This document shows, in pieces, positions 1-8,130 of a DNA stretch of 64,000 nt; within the stretch, counting starts at the first letter, position 1, and every line of letters starts with the position of its first letter. Made by a program: the position numbers and the translations under genes. The stretch is from Halobacteria archaeon AArc-dxtr1. Lineage in GTDB: Archaea; Halobacteriota; Halobacteria; Halobacteriales; Natrialbaceae. The notes under the pieces were generated by a model. It saw nothing but the letters and a program-made list of their open reading frames with translations, did not search any database and was not told the DNA's origin. The stretch is taken from NCBI GenBank assembly GCA_025517425.1, contig JAOPJY010000001.1, forward strand, positions 248,001 through 312,000, given 5' to 3'.

Positions 1-505
1 CGACGTCGGCGGGACGGACCTCTCCGTCGACGATCCGGGTCGCCTCTAACTCCCCGTCGTGCTCGGAGATCGCCGTCAGTGTTCCCTTCTCGGCCACCTG
101 TGCGATGTCTCCGAGGACACGAAACATCTCGTACTGCAACAGCGAGTTCTGGAGGACCGTCTCGCGATCGCCTTTGAACGCGGCGAACTCGACGAGCTCG
201 GATTCGATCTCTTCTTCGTCCTCTTCGTCCCAACTGAATGACTTCTGTCGGCGCTCGTCGGGATCTTCCTCGTACACTCGATTTTCGACCACGCTCGCTT
301 TGAGCTGTGCCGCCGGCGTGTACTTGCTCACCGACTGATCCTCGGCGACGGCTTTGAGGATGAGCGTGTTGTTCCGACGTGTGAGTTCGACGTCGGTCAC
401 GCCGTCGGGGTAGCTGGCGGTGTCTAAGTGGTCGCGAAGGTCTTCGAGTGGCAGTTCGAGCGTCGAATGAAGTCGATAAACGCGTCTGGAATCCTCTGTT
501 GACAT
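1..505 (-). CDS. Haloarchaeal conserved protein of unknown function, truncated by window edge
   Basis: The frame opens with ATG at 505 and stays open to base 1, so the C-terminus lies outside the window. About 168 residues are visible. They begin MSTEDSRRVYRLHSTLELP and include a basic stretch (TRRNNTLILKAVAED) and a DEEDEEE acidic run. The block near FKGDRETVLQNSLLQYEMF and the tail GELEATRIVDGE recall a haloarchaea-only family (I believe DUF7110; that name is from memory). No catalytic motif, signal peptide or membrane segment is visible. It lies downstream of the glutaredoxin gene on the same strand with about 156 bp between them. Confidence 0.75.
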   Translation of the reverse strand, partial: MSTEDSRRVYRLHSTLELPLEDLRDHLDTASYPDGVTDVELTRRNNTLILKAVAEDQSVSKYTPAAQLKASVVENRVYEEDPDERRQKSFSWDEEDEEEIESELVEFAAFKGDRETVLQNSLLQYEMFRVLGDIAQVAEKGTLTAISEHDGELEATRIVDGEVRPADV

Positions 506-661
506 AGTGGGGGAAGGTGCACCGGAGCGGTGTTAGGTCCATATACGGGTGCGGCCCATATATGACCTGCTGTTGTCTGCGATCGATACGTGGCTGTAGG
601 AATCCCGAATCGGTCGTCCGGTAGCTTTCGACCGCCGGACTGTGACGTGGCTCGCCACTGC

Positions 662-1006
662 TTAGGCCGTTTCGAGCGTCTCGCCGAGTTCGCCGCGCTC
701 GTCGAGTTCCGCGAGCACGTCCGAGCCGCCGACGAACTCGCCGTCGACGAACGTCTGTGGGATCGTCTCCCAGCCGCTGTGTTCCGACAGCGCCGCGCGG
801 TACTCGTCGAGCGACTCGAGGACGTCGACGGTTTCGAACTCGTCGCGGTGCTCGGCGATGAGACCGAGTGCGCGTCGGGAGTACCCACACTGGGGCATGA
901 GTTCGGTTCCCTTCATGAAGAGGACGACCTCGTTGTCCGCAATCGTCTCGGCGACGAACTCGTCGACCTCGTCCTGATCGAGGCCCTGATTCGGTGGGAA
1001 GTCCAT
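662..1006 (-). CDS. Monothiol glutaredoxin (CGYS type)
   Basis: A 114-residue thioredoxin-fold protein. The single active-site cysteine lies in a CGYS motif (variant of CGFS) at about residue 40, after a strand ending FMKGT. The glutathione-binding TIPQTFVDG loop and the GGSDVL motif follow. CGFS-type glutaredoxins carry Fe-S clusters or reduce mixed disulfides. Many haloarchaea use gamma-glutamylcysteine in place of glutathione, and a GshA-type ligase is encoded at 8131 in this window. It sits just downstream of the YeeE/YedE pair on the same strand, which fits a thiol/sulfur context, though co-transcription is only inferred. Confidence 0.9.
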   Translation of the reverse strand: MDFPPNQGLDQDEVDEFVAETIADNEVVLFMKGTELMPQCGYSRRALGLIAEHRDEFETVDVLESLDEYRAALSEHSGWETIPQTFVDGEFVGGSDVLAELDERGELGETLETA

Positions 1007-1087
1007 ACCTACCGGTACGAGCGTGTTCGGGATAGGCCTTGCGTCATCGCGACGCGCTCGTCTCTCTTGGCAGGCGCGCTGATCGCC

Positions 1088-1555
1088 TCAGTCGGCAGCC
1101 GCTGTTGCGGTGTCACTACCGGCGCGCTGGCTGCGCCAGAACCCCTGGGCGTAGGCGCCGACGAACATGCCAGCGATGCCATAGAGGATGAAGACGTTGC
1201 CGACGCCTAGGCTGGCGTAGGCCGCACCCGGGCAGATTCCCGACAGGCCCCAGCCGACGCCGAAGATGCCGCCGCCGAGGACGACGTTCCGGTCGAGTGC
1301 CTTCAGCCGTCGACCGTACGCGGTTCCCGTCAGCGGCGCGTCCGAGCGCAACAGCCCGACGCCGAAAAAGGTGATCCCAGTCACGACTGCCGCGCCGAAC
1401 ATCACGAACATGAGCCCGAAGTCCTCGAGCTGGAGGAAGTTCAGGACGATCTCGGGCTGGGCCATGTGGCTAAAGCCGAGCCCGAACCCGAAGATTAGCC
1501 CGCCGGCAAACACCAGCGGGAGGAACAGCGGGTGTTGCTCGTGTTCGGCGCTCAT
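1088..1555 (-). CDS. YeeE/YedE (DUF6691-type) membrane protein, second half of a split sulfur transporter
   Basis: About 155 residues, mostly four to five hydrophobic helices. The family cysteine is in GWGLSGICPGAAYASLG and the N-terminal block FGFGLGFSHMAQPE is typical of this half. YeeE/YedE (TsuA-like) proteins move thiosulfate or other sulfur compounds across the membrane. In archaea they are often split into two short proteins, as here with the gene at 1644. I chose the internal ATG at 1555 (MSAEHEQ) because homologues usually begin there. An upstream ATG at 1594 would add a polar 13-residue extension. Confidence 0.85.
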   Translation of the reverse strand: MSAEHEQHPLFLPLVFAGGLIFGFGLGFSHMAQPEIVLNFLQLEDFGLMFVMFGAAVVTGITFFGVGLLRSDAPLTGTAYGRRLKALDRNVVLGGGIFGVGWGLSGICPGAAYASLGVGNVFILYGIAGMFVGAYAQGFWRSQRAGSDTATAAAD

Positions 1556-1643
1556 CGCTTCCACCTCCGTCGGTGTTCGCGGCTCGCGGGACACAACGTG
1601 CTCCGCTCGCAGTCCCGAGATTCTCGCCCGAGAATCTCGCTCA

Positions 1644-2201
1644 TTACGGACTCACCCCCAGTGCCTGTACGATCTGGGCGACGCCGATCGCGACGAACAG
1701 GAAGGTCGCGACGCCAACGAACGACGCACTCGAGGCAGAGCCGACGCCGCAGACGCCGTGACCCGAGGTACAACCCTTGCCGACTCGAGTCCCGATGCCG
1801 ATCAGGATGCCCCCGAGGAAGAGCCGCCAGGGCTGGACCTCGGTCAACCAGAGCGTGACGCCGCCGACCTCCCGTAGCTCGCCGGTCGTCGCGGGCTGGT
1901 GGAGGCCACTCGAAAGCAGCCCGGACTGGAAGGTCAGCGCGTAGACGGCCGCACCGGCGACGATTCCGAGCGTGAACACGACCCGCCAGTCGCGGGAGGC
2001 GTGGTACTGCTCGAACCGGGAGAGTTCGGAGACGTACGAGAGCGTCGATTCGAGGAACGTGCTCGCGCCGGCGGCGATCCCAGTACCGAGGTAGACCACT
2101 GCGACGCCGAGACCGACCAACAGCCCGCCAATCGCGTAGTGGGCAATCCCGTTGGGGAACGGATCGGCGAGGATTGCCGGTGAGAGTCCGACTTCGATCA
2201 T
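1644..2201 (-). CDS. YeeE/YedE family membrane protein, first half of a split sulfur transporter
   Basis: A 185-residue membrane protein with about five hydrophobic segments and the conserved cysteine motif GKGCTSGHGVCG near residue 140, typical of YeeE/YedE transporters of thiosulfate-like sulfur. It is first in a minus-strand cluster: this gene, the DUF6691-type partner, then a monothiol glutaredoxin. The two halves together would make the inverted-repeat pore of the full-length bacterial protein (family knowledge). No rhodanese, TusA or MBL-fold partner, often found next to such pairs, is present nearby. Confidence 0.88.
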   Translation of the reverse strand: MIEVGLSPAILADPFPNGIAHYAIGGLLVGLGVAVVYLGTGIAAGASTFLESTLSYVSELSRFEQYHASRDWRVVFTLGIVAGAAVYALTFQSGLLSSGLHQPATTGELREVGGVTLWLTEVQPWRLFLGGILIGIGTRVGKGCTSGHGVCGVGSASSASFVGVATFLFVAIGVAQIVQALGVSP

Positions 2202-2274
2202 TAGCTCACACTACGCATCCCAGCGTATGAATCCTCCACCAGCGGGGAAATTTGTCCGTATCTCGGTCCGGTTG

Positions 2275-3072
2275 TCAGTCGGCTTCTGTTGGAGGAGAGA
2301 GTACGTCGAGCTTCTCGGCTGCGTAGCCGAAGACGTCCCGGTAGCCGTTCGGTGACATGAGAACAGGGTAAAAGGCCTCCTCGGCCACCTGCTTCTCGCC
2401 GTCGGCGGCCGCAAATGGGGCGCCCGCCTCGACGCGCTCGAAGTTCTCGACGAACACCTCGTAGGTCTCGGCCTGCTGCTTTCTGATACAGTCGACGAGT
2501 CGGTAGACGGGCAACTCTCGGTAGATCGCATCGCCAGGAAGCGCGCCAACTGCGGTCAGAAACGCCCTGGCGAGGCTGTAGGCGTTCTCCGCGGCCGTCT
2601 CCGTTCCCTGGAGACCGCACTCGACTTCGATCGTGTCGACTTTGGTGAACAGGCGCCCCTCGCTGAACGCGCCGGTCTCGACGAGCGCGGCGATCGGCAG
2701 CTGTGGGCAGATCTCCCGGGCGTGGTCGGTAACTCCGTTGACGATCGCGAAGGGCTCGGCGTGGCTCTGCGTGGAGTGAATCGAGAACGTCAGACAGTCC
2801 TTGAGTTCCTGTGTGAGTTCGTAGGCGAGACGACCCTCGTGAGTTTTGGCCTCCGGATCGCCGGGGAAGGCCCGATTCAGATCCTCGTCGACGAACCGTA
2901 CCTGCCGCTCTAGGGCGTGCTCGTTCGCAACGACGAGCTTGACCGGTCGATCGACCGCCGGCCGTTGATCCAGCAGCCGTTCGATAGCGCGAACGCCGCC
3001 GGGTTCGTCGCCGTGGACGCCCGCGAGCACCGCAAATTCCGGTTCGCCAGAACCGAGCTGTGCGACTCTCAT
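2275..3072 (-). CDS. Succinylglutamate desuccinylase/aspartoacylase (AstE/AspA) family Zn hydrolase
   Basis: A 265-residue M14-like zinc hydrolase. The zinc-binding His-Glu pair is in GVHGDEPGG at about residues 20-28, a second His motif is in FSIHSTQSH, and ETGAF/EVECGLQGTE fit the distal active site. These enzymes remove an acyl group from an amino acid; the substrate here is unknown. ATG 3072 is taken as start; an alternative TTG two codons upstream adds nothing. It is divergent from the DUF309 gene at 3184. No other arginine- or NAA-pathway gene is adjacent. Confidence 0.85.
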   Translation of the reverse strand: MRVAQLGSGEPEFAVLAGVHGDEPGGVRAIERLLDQRPAVDRPVKLVVANEHALERQVRFVDEDLNRAFPGDPEAKTHEGRLAYELTQELKDCLTFSIHSTQSHAEPFAIVNGVTDHAREICPQLPIAALVETGAFSEGRLFTKVDTIEVECGLQGTETAAENAYSLARAFLTAVGALPGDAIYRELPVYRLVDCIRKQQAETYEVFVENFERVEAGAPFAAADGEKQVAEEAFYPVLMSPNGYRDVFGYAAEKLDVLSPPTEAD

Positions 3073-3183
3073 TGCCAACTGTAGGTCCGTGGGCCTGAAA
3101 TGCGATTCGGTCTGCTGTGTGACTCGGTGGCGAGATACGCATCCGCCGATGGAGCTACAGGACCACAGCCCGAATCAAATCCC

Positions 3184-3669
3184 GTGAGCGACCACACTCG
3201 GGACGAGAGCGTGGCGCCGCCGCGGGCCGGCACTCCGACGGGCTGGGAGCCCGCGGCCGAGCGCTGGACTCACGACACGCTCCGCCAGGCGACCGTCCAC
3301 GGCGTCCGGCTGTACAACGACGGGGCCTACCACGAAGCCCACGACTGCTTCGAGGCGGAGTGGTACAACTACGGCCGCGGTACTTCCGAAAGCGCCTTTC
3401 TTCACGGAATGGTCCAGGTTGCTGCCGGCGCGTACAAACACGCGGATTTCGACGACGCCGACGGGATGCGATCGCTGTTTCGGACCGCAGAGCGGTACCT
3501 CTCTGGGCTGCCTCGGGACTTCTACGGCGTCGACCTTCGGGACGTCAAACGGACGCTCCGGACGGCTCGCGAGGAGCCGACGATTCTTCGCGAGTGGGAG
3601 ATCACGCTCGACGACGACCAGCCGAGGGCGCGGCCGGTAGACTACGATTACGCGGCCGAACTCGAGTGA
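3184..3669 (+). CDS. DUF309 family protein
   Basis: A 161-residue, mostly helical protein carrying the DUF309 signature: a helix with [14 protein letters not shown], an aromatic EAEWYN, and [18 protein letters not shown]309 proteins are small helical bundles of unknown function found in archaea and bacteria. The start is uncertain. GTG 3184 gives a polar haloarchaeal-style N-terminus; an in-frame ATG at 3100 would add 28 residues but would begin within the short divergent intergenic region. The tRNA-Leu gene follows 71 bp downstream. Confidence 0.82.
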   Translation: MSDHTRDESVAPPRAGTPTGWEPAAERWTHDTLRQATVHGVRLYNDGAYHEAHDCFEAEWYNYGRGTSESAFLHGMVQVAAGAYKHADFDDADGMRSLFRTAERYLSGLPRDFYGVDLRDVKRTLRTAREEPTILREWEITLDDDQPRARPVDYDYAAELE

Positions 3670-3708
3670 GACACAGGGGTCGGGGAACGGCGGCAAAATC
3701 GCAGAGTA

Positions 3709-3716
3709 TTCAAATA
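3709..3716 (+). promoter_or_regulatory. TATA box of tRNA-Leu
   Basis: TTCAAATA lies about 28 bp upstream of the first tRNA base at 3741, at the expected archaeal TATA position. Confidence 0.5.
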
Positions 3717-3740
3717 GGACCTCCCTACTCGACCTTGCGT

Positions 3741-3823
3741 GCGAGGGTAGCCAAGCGGCCAACGGCGGCGGACTCAAGATCCGCTCTCGTAGGAGTTCGT
3801 GGGTTCGATTCCCTCCCCTCGCA
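3741..3823 (+). tRNA. tRNA-Leu (anticodon CAA)
   Basis: The acceptor stem is GCGAGGG/CCCTCGC with discriminator A. The anticodon stem GCGGA/TCCGC encloses loop CTCAAGA, giving anticodon CAA. A long variable arm (TCTCGTAGGAGTTC) confirms the class II Leu type. No CCA is encoded. The T stem GTGGG/CCCTC contains one T-T mismatch. The last 22 bp are duplicated 98 bp downstream (see repeat at 3900). Confidence 0.93.
3802..3823 (+). repeat. 3' end of tRNA-Leu, copy 1 of a direct repeat (att-like)
   Basis: These 22 bp, from the T arm through the acceptor end, are repeated exactly at 3900-3921. Duplication of a tRNA 3' end is the usual footprint of a tyrosine-recombinase element that integrated into the tRNA gene. 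Confidence 0.7.
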
Positions 3824-3899
3824 TTGCAGCGAGGCGCACTGACGCGCCGAGCGAAAATGCACGGAGGGATCGAATCAGGGAGCAGTTCACTGCGACCGT

Positions 3900-3921
3900 G
3901 GTTCGATTCCCTCCCCTCGCA
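3900..3921 (+). repeat. Direct repeat copy 2 of the tRNA-Leu 3' end (probable att scar)
   Basis: Exact copy of 3802-3823, displaced by 98 bp, outside any tRNA. The 76 bp between copies are too short for an element and hold no integrase. A degenerate inverted version of the same motif (GGAGGGATCGAATC, near 3862) lies between them. The likely reading is a remnant of an integrated element now almost entirely deleted. Confidence 0.65.
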
Positions 3922-4107
3922 CTGACAATCAGTGCGGCAAGAGCAATCTTGCCCTCGCAACACTTCCGACCAGCTCTCGATCAGACAGCGACTGCTGGCG
4001 AAATCGAGACGCAGCCGGCACCCACGTAAGCTGTAGCATCCTGTTACTCGCATGCATGCGCCTGCAACAGACGACTAACAATGGTACCCGTTCCCGTGAA
4101 GCGGGAT

Positions 4108-4395
4108 ATGAGCCTATTCGACCTCACCGGGTTCCAGCGCGATCTGCTCGTCGTCATCGCGGGGCTGGACCACCCGTCGGGCCAGACGATCAAAGAGCGT
4201 ATCGAAGACGATGCGTCGATGGAGATCAATCACGGGCGTCTCTATCCCAATCTCGACGCACTCGTCAACCAGGAGTTCGTCGAAAAAGGAGAACTCGACC
4301 GCCGGACGAACTACTACGAACTCGCCGAAAAGGGAGAACGGGCGCTTTCCGAACGTCAGGAGTGGGAGCGATCGTATCTCGAAGACGCTCTCTGA
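4108..4395 (+). CDS. PadR-like winged-helix transcriptional regulator
   Basis: A 95-residue one-domain regulator. The pattern LTGFQRDLLVVIAGLD, then a helix with IKERIEDD, then NHGRLYPNLDALV and a basic wing DRRTNYYELAEKGERAL is that of haloarchaeal PadR-type proteins. The target is unknown. I start at ATG 4108 (MSLFDLTGFQRD), matching the length of homologues; ATG 4081 would add nine residues. It lies directly downstream of the tRNA-Leu repeat scar, so it might be cargo left from the lost element, but nothing in its composition proves that. Confidence 0.85.
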   Translation: MSLFDLTGFQRDLLVVIAGLDHPSGQTIKERIEDDASMEINHGRLYPNLDALVNQEFVEKGELDRRTNYYELAEKGERALSERQEWERSYLEDAL

Positions 4396-4515
4396 GCCTC
4401 CACCCGTCACGTACGGCCTCGCTATCGTGTCCCAGTCCGTCGGTGAGCGTCGATTCTCGGAACGGTCACGTTTTGCTGTATGTTCACTAGAGGTACCAAT
4501 TCACCGACAAGAAAG

Positions 4516-4521
4516 CTTATA
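4516..4521 (+). promoter_or_regulatory. TATA box of the gene at 4546
   Basis: CTTATA centred about 27 bp before the ATG at 4546, predicting a leaderless transcript. Confidence 0.45.
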
Positions 4522-4545
4522 CCGGGCTACTCTGGTTATCGAGGC

Positions 4546-4848
4546 ATGGCTCAGCAGTCCACAGACGAACCCTTGCACAACTTGATAACGATCGTCGGCC
4601 GCGGCGTCCCCTCAAACTTCGAGATCGCCGTCGACGGTCGCATCGAAATGGTTGCCGACGACCCTGCTGCCGAGGCGACGATCGTTTCGCGCGGTGTCGC
4701 CGAAGGAACGATCGACGTCGGCGTCCAGCGGTTTCGCTTCTCGGGTGAGATGGCCAACGTCCACCTCGTCGACTGGAACGGGACTCCGGCACCGGAGTCT
4801 CCTTCGACCCCACACGTCCACGTCGATTACGGTGTCTCCGATCTGTGA
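4546..4848 (+). CDS. Small haloarchaeal protein of unknown function
   Basis: 100 residues from ATG 4546 (MAQQSTDEPLHN). The sequence is beta-rich, alternating short hydrophobic strands (LITIVGRGVPSNFEIAVDG, TIDVGVQRFRFSGE) and ending in HVHVDYGVSDL. It has no signal peptide, transmembrane helix or cysteine. I do not recognise a named family. The TATA box 25-30 bp upstream of this ATG decides the start over the ATG at 4480. It stands alone between a PadR regulator and a HalOD1 gene, both on the same strand. Confidence 0.7.
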   Translation: MAQQSTDEPLHNLITIVGRGVPSNFEIAVDGRIEMVADDPAAEATIVSRGVAEGTIDVGVQRFRFSGEMANVHLVDWNGTPAPESPSTPHVHVDYGVSDL

Positions 4849-5001
4849 GGCCGAACGCCGTCGTTTCAGGCTCCCCTCCACAGAGCCGGAGGCAAGTGGC
4901 ACCCAACACCACATGTGCCGTGCGACCAAGGACCACGAGATATTACTATTGACTATTCTAACTTCGAAAATTATTAGTTGGGGAGTGTTGCGGTACGAAC
5001 A

Positions 5002-5250
5002 ATGACACAGACGGTCGCAGCTGATGGCGACGGCGTCCACGAACAGATTATTACCGCCGTCGCGGCTATCGAACAGGTTGATCCGATTGATCTCCCGCCG
5101 TTGTTCGACGCGATCGATCCCGATGCACTCGAGGCGCTGTTCGCGTCGACCGGAATCGGTGGCGACCGCATTGGGACCATCGAGTTCCCGTATGCCGGCC
5201 ACACTGTCTCCGTGGTGTTCGAGGATTCGGTCGTCGTTACGGTTGATTGA
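5002..5250 (+). CDS. HalOD1 output-domain protein
   Basis: 82 residues that are a single HalOD1 domain: an amphipathic first helix (VHEQIITAVAAIEQVD), the hallmark LPPLFDAIDPDALEALF, then two strands (IEFPYAGHTVSVVFE and DSVVVTVD). HalOD1 domains occur fused to receiver or sensor domains or, as here, alone, and are thought to act as output modules in haloarchaeal signalling; their biochemistry is unknown. ATG 5002 follows an A+T-rich TATA-like stretch (AAATTATTAG near 4968). A second stand-alone copy is at 50273. Confidence 0.85.
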   Translation: MTQTVAADGDGVHEQIITAVAAIEQVDPIDLPPLFDAIDPDALEALFASTGIGGDRIGTIEFPYAGHTVSVVFEDSVVVTVD

Positions 5251-5324
5251 CTGTCGACGTGTCTGCTCTCCCCGTCTGTCGGGTTCTGTGAGAAATCGGA
5301 AACGGTAAGCGCCCTCCGTTCCCG

Positions 5325-6434
5325 GTGTCGTCCATGGACGACCTCTTCGAACGGGTCGGCCCCGAACGTCTCTGGGTCGCCACCGCTTCGATTCTCGCTG
5401 TCGGTATCGCCCTCGCCGCGGTGTTGTTCCCACAGCGCGTGTACGTCGACATCATTTGGCACTATTTCTGGGGTCCGGTCGTTGCCGACGCCCACGGCTG
5501 GAGCTGCGTCGCCTGGGCCGACGGCGCCCAGATCGACGCGGGAACGAACTGTACCAATGCGGGTCCGGGTGACGGACCGACCGCGACGCCGGGATACACC
5601 TGGCAGTCGTACGCGGGATACATCCCCACGCTGCTCCTGTTAGTCACCGGGATCATCCTGCTGATCCGTCGCCTCGATATCGACCGCTACCGCGCCGGCT
5701 TCTACGGACTGTTCCCGTTCTTCCTCTTCGGCGGTGCACTGCGCGTCGTCGAGGACGCAAACGTCGCCGTCTACCGCGAGACGGGCGACCTCGCGATCGA
5801 GCTTCCGCTGTCGGGATTCCTGATCAGCCCGTTAATTTACGTTACCGTCTTCCTGATCGCGTTACCGGCGCTTCTCGTGTCCATTTGGCTCGATCGCAAC
5901 GATTACGTGAGAGGATACGAGTATCCGCTCGCCGGAATCGGAACGGTGCTGTTGGTGCTGACGGTCGGTTTACTCGCCTGGATGACGACCGACGTCGGCC
6001 ACGGTTGGTTCCCGCTTATCGGCGTCGTCACGCTCGTCGGCGCGACTGTGATTGCCTTCGGTGCCTACTGGCTCATCGATCAGATTGCACCCAGCATCAA
6101 TCGCGGAACACAGTACATGGGAATCGTCGTCATCTGGGCGCATTCCGTTGACGGCATCGCCAACCTGATCGGGCTGAGCTACGCAACCGACTTCGGCTGG
6201 CCACAGAACATGGCTGGTAAACACCCAATCAACATCGCGATCGTCGACTTCTTCGGCAACGCCTGGCCGTTTCTCGCACTCAAGATCGCCGCGGCCATCT
6301 TTGTCGTCTGGATCTTCAACGAGGAGGTCTTCGAGGAGACGCCCCGGTACGCCTACCTCCTCATGGTGACGGTGGTCGCTGTGGGGCTCGGGCCGGGTAC
6401 CCGAGACATGCTCAGAGCGGTCTTCGGCGTCTAA
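5325..6434 (+). CDS. DUF63 family polytopic membrane protein
   Basis: 369 residues with about nine hydrophobic helices spread along the whole length. The N-terminus ([15 protein letters not shown]), [22 protein letters not shown], and motifs such as [17 protein letters not shown] and [15 protein letters not shown] fit DUF63, an archaeal integral membrane family of unknown function. It begins with GTG 5325 or ATG 5334, three codons later. A perfect hairpin at 6468-6487 follows and separates it from nop5. Confidence 0.85.
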   Translation: MSSMDDLFERVGPERLWVATASILAVGIALAAVLFPQRVYVDIIWHYFWGPVVADAHGWSCVAWADGAQIDAGTNCTNAGPGDGPTATPGYTWQSYAGYIPTLLLLVTGIILLIRRLDIDRYRAGFYGLFPFFLFGGALRVVEDANVAVYRETGDLAIELPLSGFLISPLIYVTVFLIALPALLVSIWLDRNDYVRGYEYPLAGIGTVLLVLTVGLLAWMTTDVGHGWFPLIGVVTLVGATVIAFGAYWLIDQIAPSINRGTQYMGIVVIWAHSVDGIANLIGLSYATDFGWPQNMAGKHPINIAIVDFFGNAWPFLALKIAAAIFVVWIFNEEVFEETPRYAYLLMVTVVAVGLGPGTRDMLRAVFGV

Positions 6435-6467
6435 GTCACCCTTTTCGACATTTCACAGCGTCGTGAG

Positions 6468-6487
6468 CCCGTTCGTTCCCGAACGGG
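6468..6487. repeat. Inverted repeat between DUF63 gene and nop5
   Basis: CCCGTTCG and CGAACGGG are 8-bp perfect arms around TTCC. It lies 34 bp after the DUF63 stop and just before the nop5 TATA-like CTTTAAT (6490-6496), so it could end upstream transcription or act as an operator. Confidence 0.5.
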
Positions 6488-6489
6488 GG

Positions 6490-6496
6490 CTTTAAT
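6490..6496 (+). promoter_or_regulatory. TATA box of nop5-flpA
   Basis: CTTTAAT centred 28 bp upstream of the nop5 ATG at 6521, indicating a leaderless or nearly leaderless mRNA. Confidence 0.5.
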
Positions 6497-6520
6497 CCCG
6501 CAGCCCGGAAACGGACGGGC

Positions 6521-7399
6521 ATGACCGACACATCGGGCTGGTTCGACGCCGAGAGATCGACCGAACCAACCGACGAGAACCTCGCGGCGGCGGTTCGTGA
6601 CGGCTCCGCGAGCGAGCCCGCCACGTGGCCCGAGCGCGCCGTCGACGCCGGCTTCGCCGCCGACGAGGAGGCGTACTACGACCGCCTTCATCAGGTGACG
6701 ACGGCCGCGACACGCGAGGCCGTCGCCGAGCGCGAGCAGGCTGACGACCGCCAGCTCGTCCACGCCGTCCGGGCGATGGACGACTGTCAGCGGACGGCCA
6801 ACGAACTCGCCGAGCGCGTCGCCGAGTGGGCTGGCACCGTCGACGCGGAGGCCGGAAGCGGCGTCAGCTACGCCCGCGAACTGGTCGCCGGCGAACCCAC
6901 GCCGGAGACAGCGGCAGTCGCCTCTCTGGCCGGCCGTGTGGCCGATCTCGCCGACGAGGCCGACAAGTTGCGCGAGTACGTCGAGCGCGAGGCGCCTGCG
7001 GTCGCGCCGAATCTCGCCGCGCTCGCCGGTCCCGTCCTCGCGGCGCGGCTGCTCTCGCTGGCCGGGGGGCTGGAGGCGCTCGCAAAGAAACCAAGCGGCA
7101 CGGTGCAGGTGCTGGGCGCCGAGGAGGCGCTGTTCGCACATCTCCGGGGCCACGCTCCCTCGCCGAAACACGGTATCATCTACACCCACGATGCGGTCCG
7201 CGGAACGCGTCCCGATGACCGAGGATCTGCGGCGCGGGCCCTCGCCGGCAAGCTCTCGATCGCTGCTCGGGTGGATCACTACTCCGGCGAGCGAAAGCCT
7301 GAACTCGACGCCGAACTCGAAGCGCGCCTCGCCACGATTCAGGCGCGAGCCGACGGCGAGAACGACGTCGACGCCCACGGTGGTGAAATCGATGAGTGA
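6521..7399 (+). CDS. Nop5/Nop56 family C/D-box RNP core protein
   Basis: A 292-residue archaeal Nop5. A coiled-coil helical middle (residues ~60-150) is followed by the NOP domain with VAPNLAALAGPVLAARLLSLAGG, a KKPSGTVQVLGAEEALFAHL segment and HGIIYTHDAVRGT. Nop5 bridges L7Ae and fibrillarin on box C/D guide RNAs that direct 2'-O-methylation of rRNA and tRNA. It lacks the Lys-rich eukaryotic tail. It overlaps the fibrillarin gene by 8 bp, giving the conserved archaeal nop5-fibrillarin operon. Confidence 0.95.
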   Translation: MTDTSGWFDAERSTEPTDENLAAAVRDGSASEPATWPERAVDAGFAADEEAYYDRLHQVTTAATREAVAEREQADDRQLVHAVRAMDDCQRTANELAERVAEWAGTVDAEAGSGVSYARELVAGEPTPETAAVASLAGRVADLADEADKLREYVEREAPAVAPNLAALAGPVLAARLLSLAGGLEALAKKPSGTVQVLGAEEALFAHLRGHAPSPKHGIIYTHDAVRGTRPDDRGSAARALAGKLSIAARVDHYSGERKPELDAELEARLATIQARADGENDVDAHGGEIDE

Positions 7400-8030
7400 G
7401 CCCGCCCTCCCGACGGGCGTCGAACGCCGCCAGATCGACGGCGAGGACCGGCTTGCCACCTGCGGCGAGCCGGTATACGGAGAGCCGACCGACGGCGAGT
7501 GGCGCGCCTGGGACCCCCACCGGTCGAAGCTCGGCGCGATGCTCGCCCTCGAGATGGACACCGGACTCACCGGCGGCGAGACGGTGCTCTATCTTGGAGC
7601 TGCAAGCGGTACGACAGTGAGCCACGTCGCTGACTTCGCCGGCCCGACCTACGCCGTGGAGTTCGCTCCTCGCCCCGCACGGGACCTGCTCTCGGCCGTC
7701 GAGTCCCGACCGCGGCTGTTCCCGCTGCTCAAAGACGCCCGGAAGCCCGAGACGTACGCCCACGTCGTCGAGGCCGACGTCGACACCCTGATTCAGGACG
7801 TCGCGACGCGGGGACAGGCGCGCGTCGCAGTCGAGAACCGGCGCTTCCTGGCCGACGACGGACGACTGCTGCTGGCGATCAAGGCCAGAAGCGAGGACGC
7901 GACCCGAGAGCCCGAGACCGTCTTCGAGGGCGTGATCGCAGTGCTCGAGGAGGGCTACGAGATCGTGGAGCGTCGATCGCTCGAACCGTACCACGCGGAC
8001 CACCTGGCCGTGGTCGCGCGGCCGAAGTAG
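7392..8030 (+). CDS. flpA: Fibrillarin-like rRNA/tRNA 2'-O-methyltransferase
   Basis: 212 residues. After an N-terminal beta domain, the SAM-binding Rossmann fold shows [19 protein letters not shown] (motif I), [13 protein letters not shown], a VEADV acidic loop and [11 protein letters not shown]. This is the methyltransferase of the C/D-box guide RNP and works with the Nop5 encoded immediately upstream. ATG 7392 overlaps the nop5 stop, which implies coupled translation. Length matches archaeal FlpA. Confidence 0.96.
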   Translation: MSEPALPTGVERRQIDGEDRLATCGEPVYGEPTDGEWRAWDPHRSKLGAMLALEMDTGLTGGETVLYLGAASGTTVSHVADFAGPTYAVEFAPRPARDLLSAVESRPRLFPLLKDARKPETYAHVVEADVDTLIQDVATRGQARVAVENRRFLADDGRLLLAIKARSEDATREPETVFEGVIAVLEEGYEIVERRSLEPYHADHLAVVARPK

Positions 8031-8130
8031 GAGGCGGCCGTCGCACGATCAATGGAACGATCGGCACGGTGTAGTCCCTCTCGCGGTGAGTCCAAACCGT
8101 ATTTACTTCCCCGGCCGAAAGCCTGCGTCA

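Noticed and set aside
3175-4053. 292-codon minus-strand frame across tRNA-Leu and the DUF309 gene
   Set aside because: It reads through the tRNA gene on the opposite strand and yields Arg/Cys-rich sequence of the kind produced by tRNA antisense translation.
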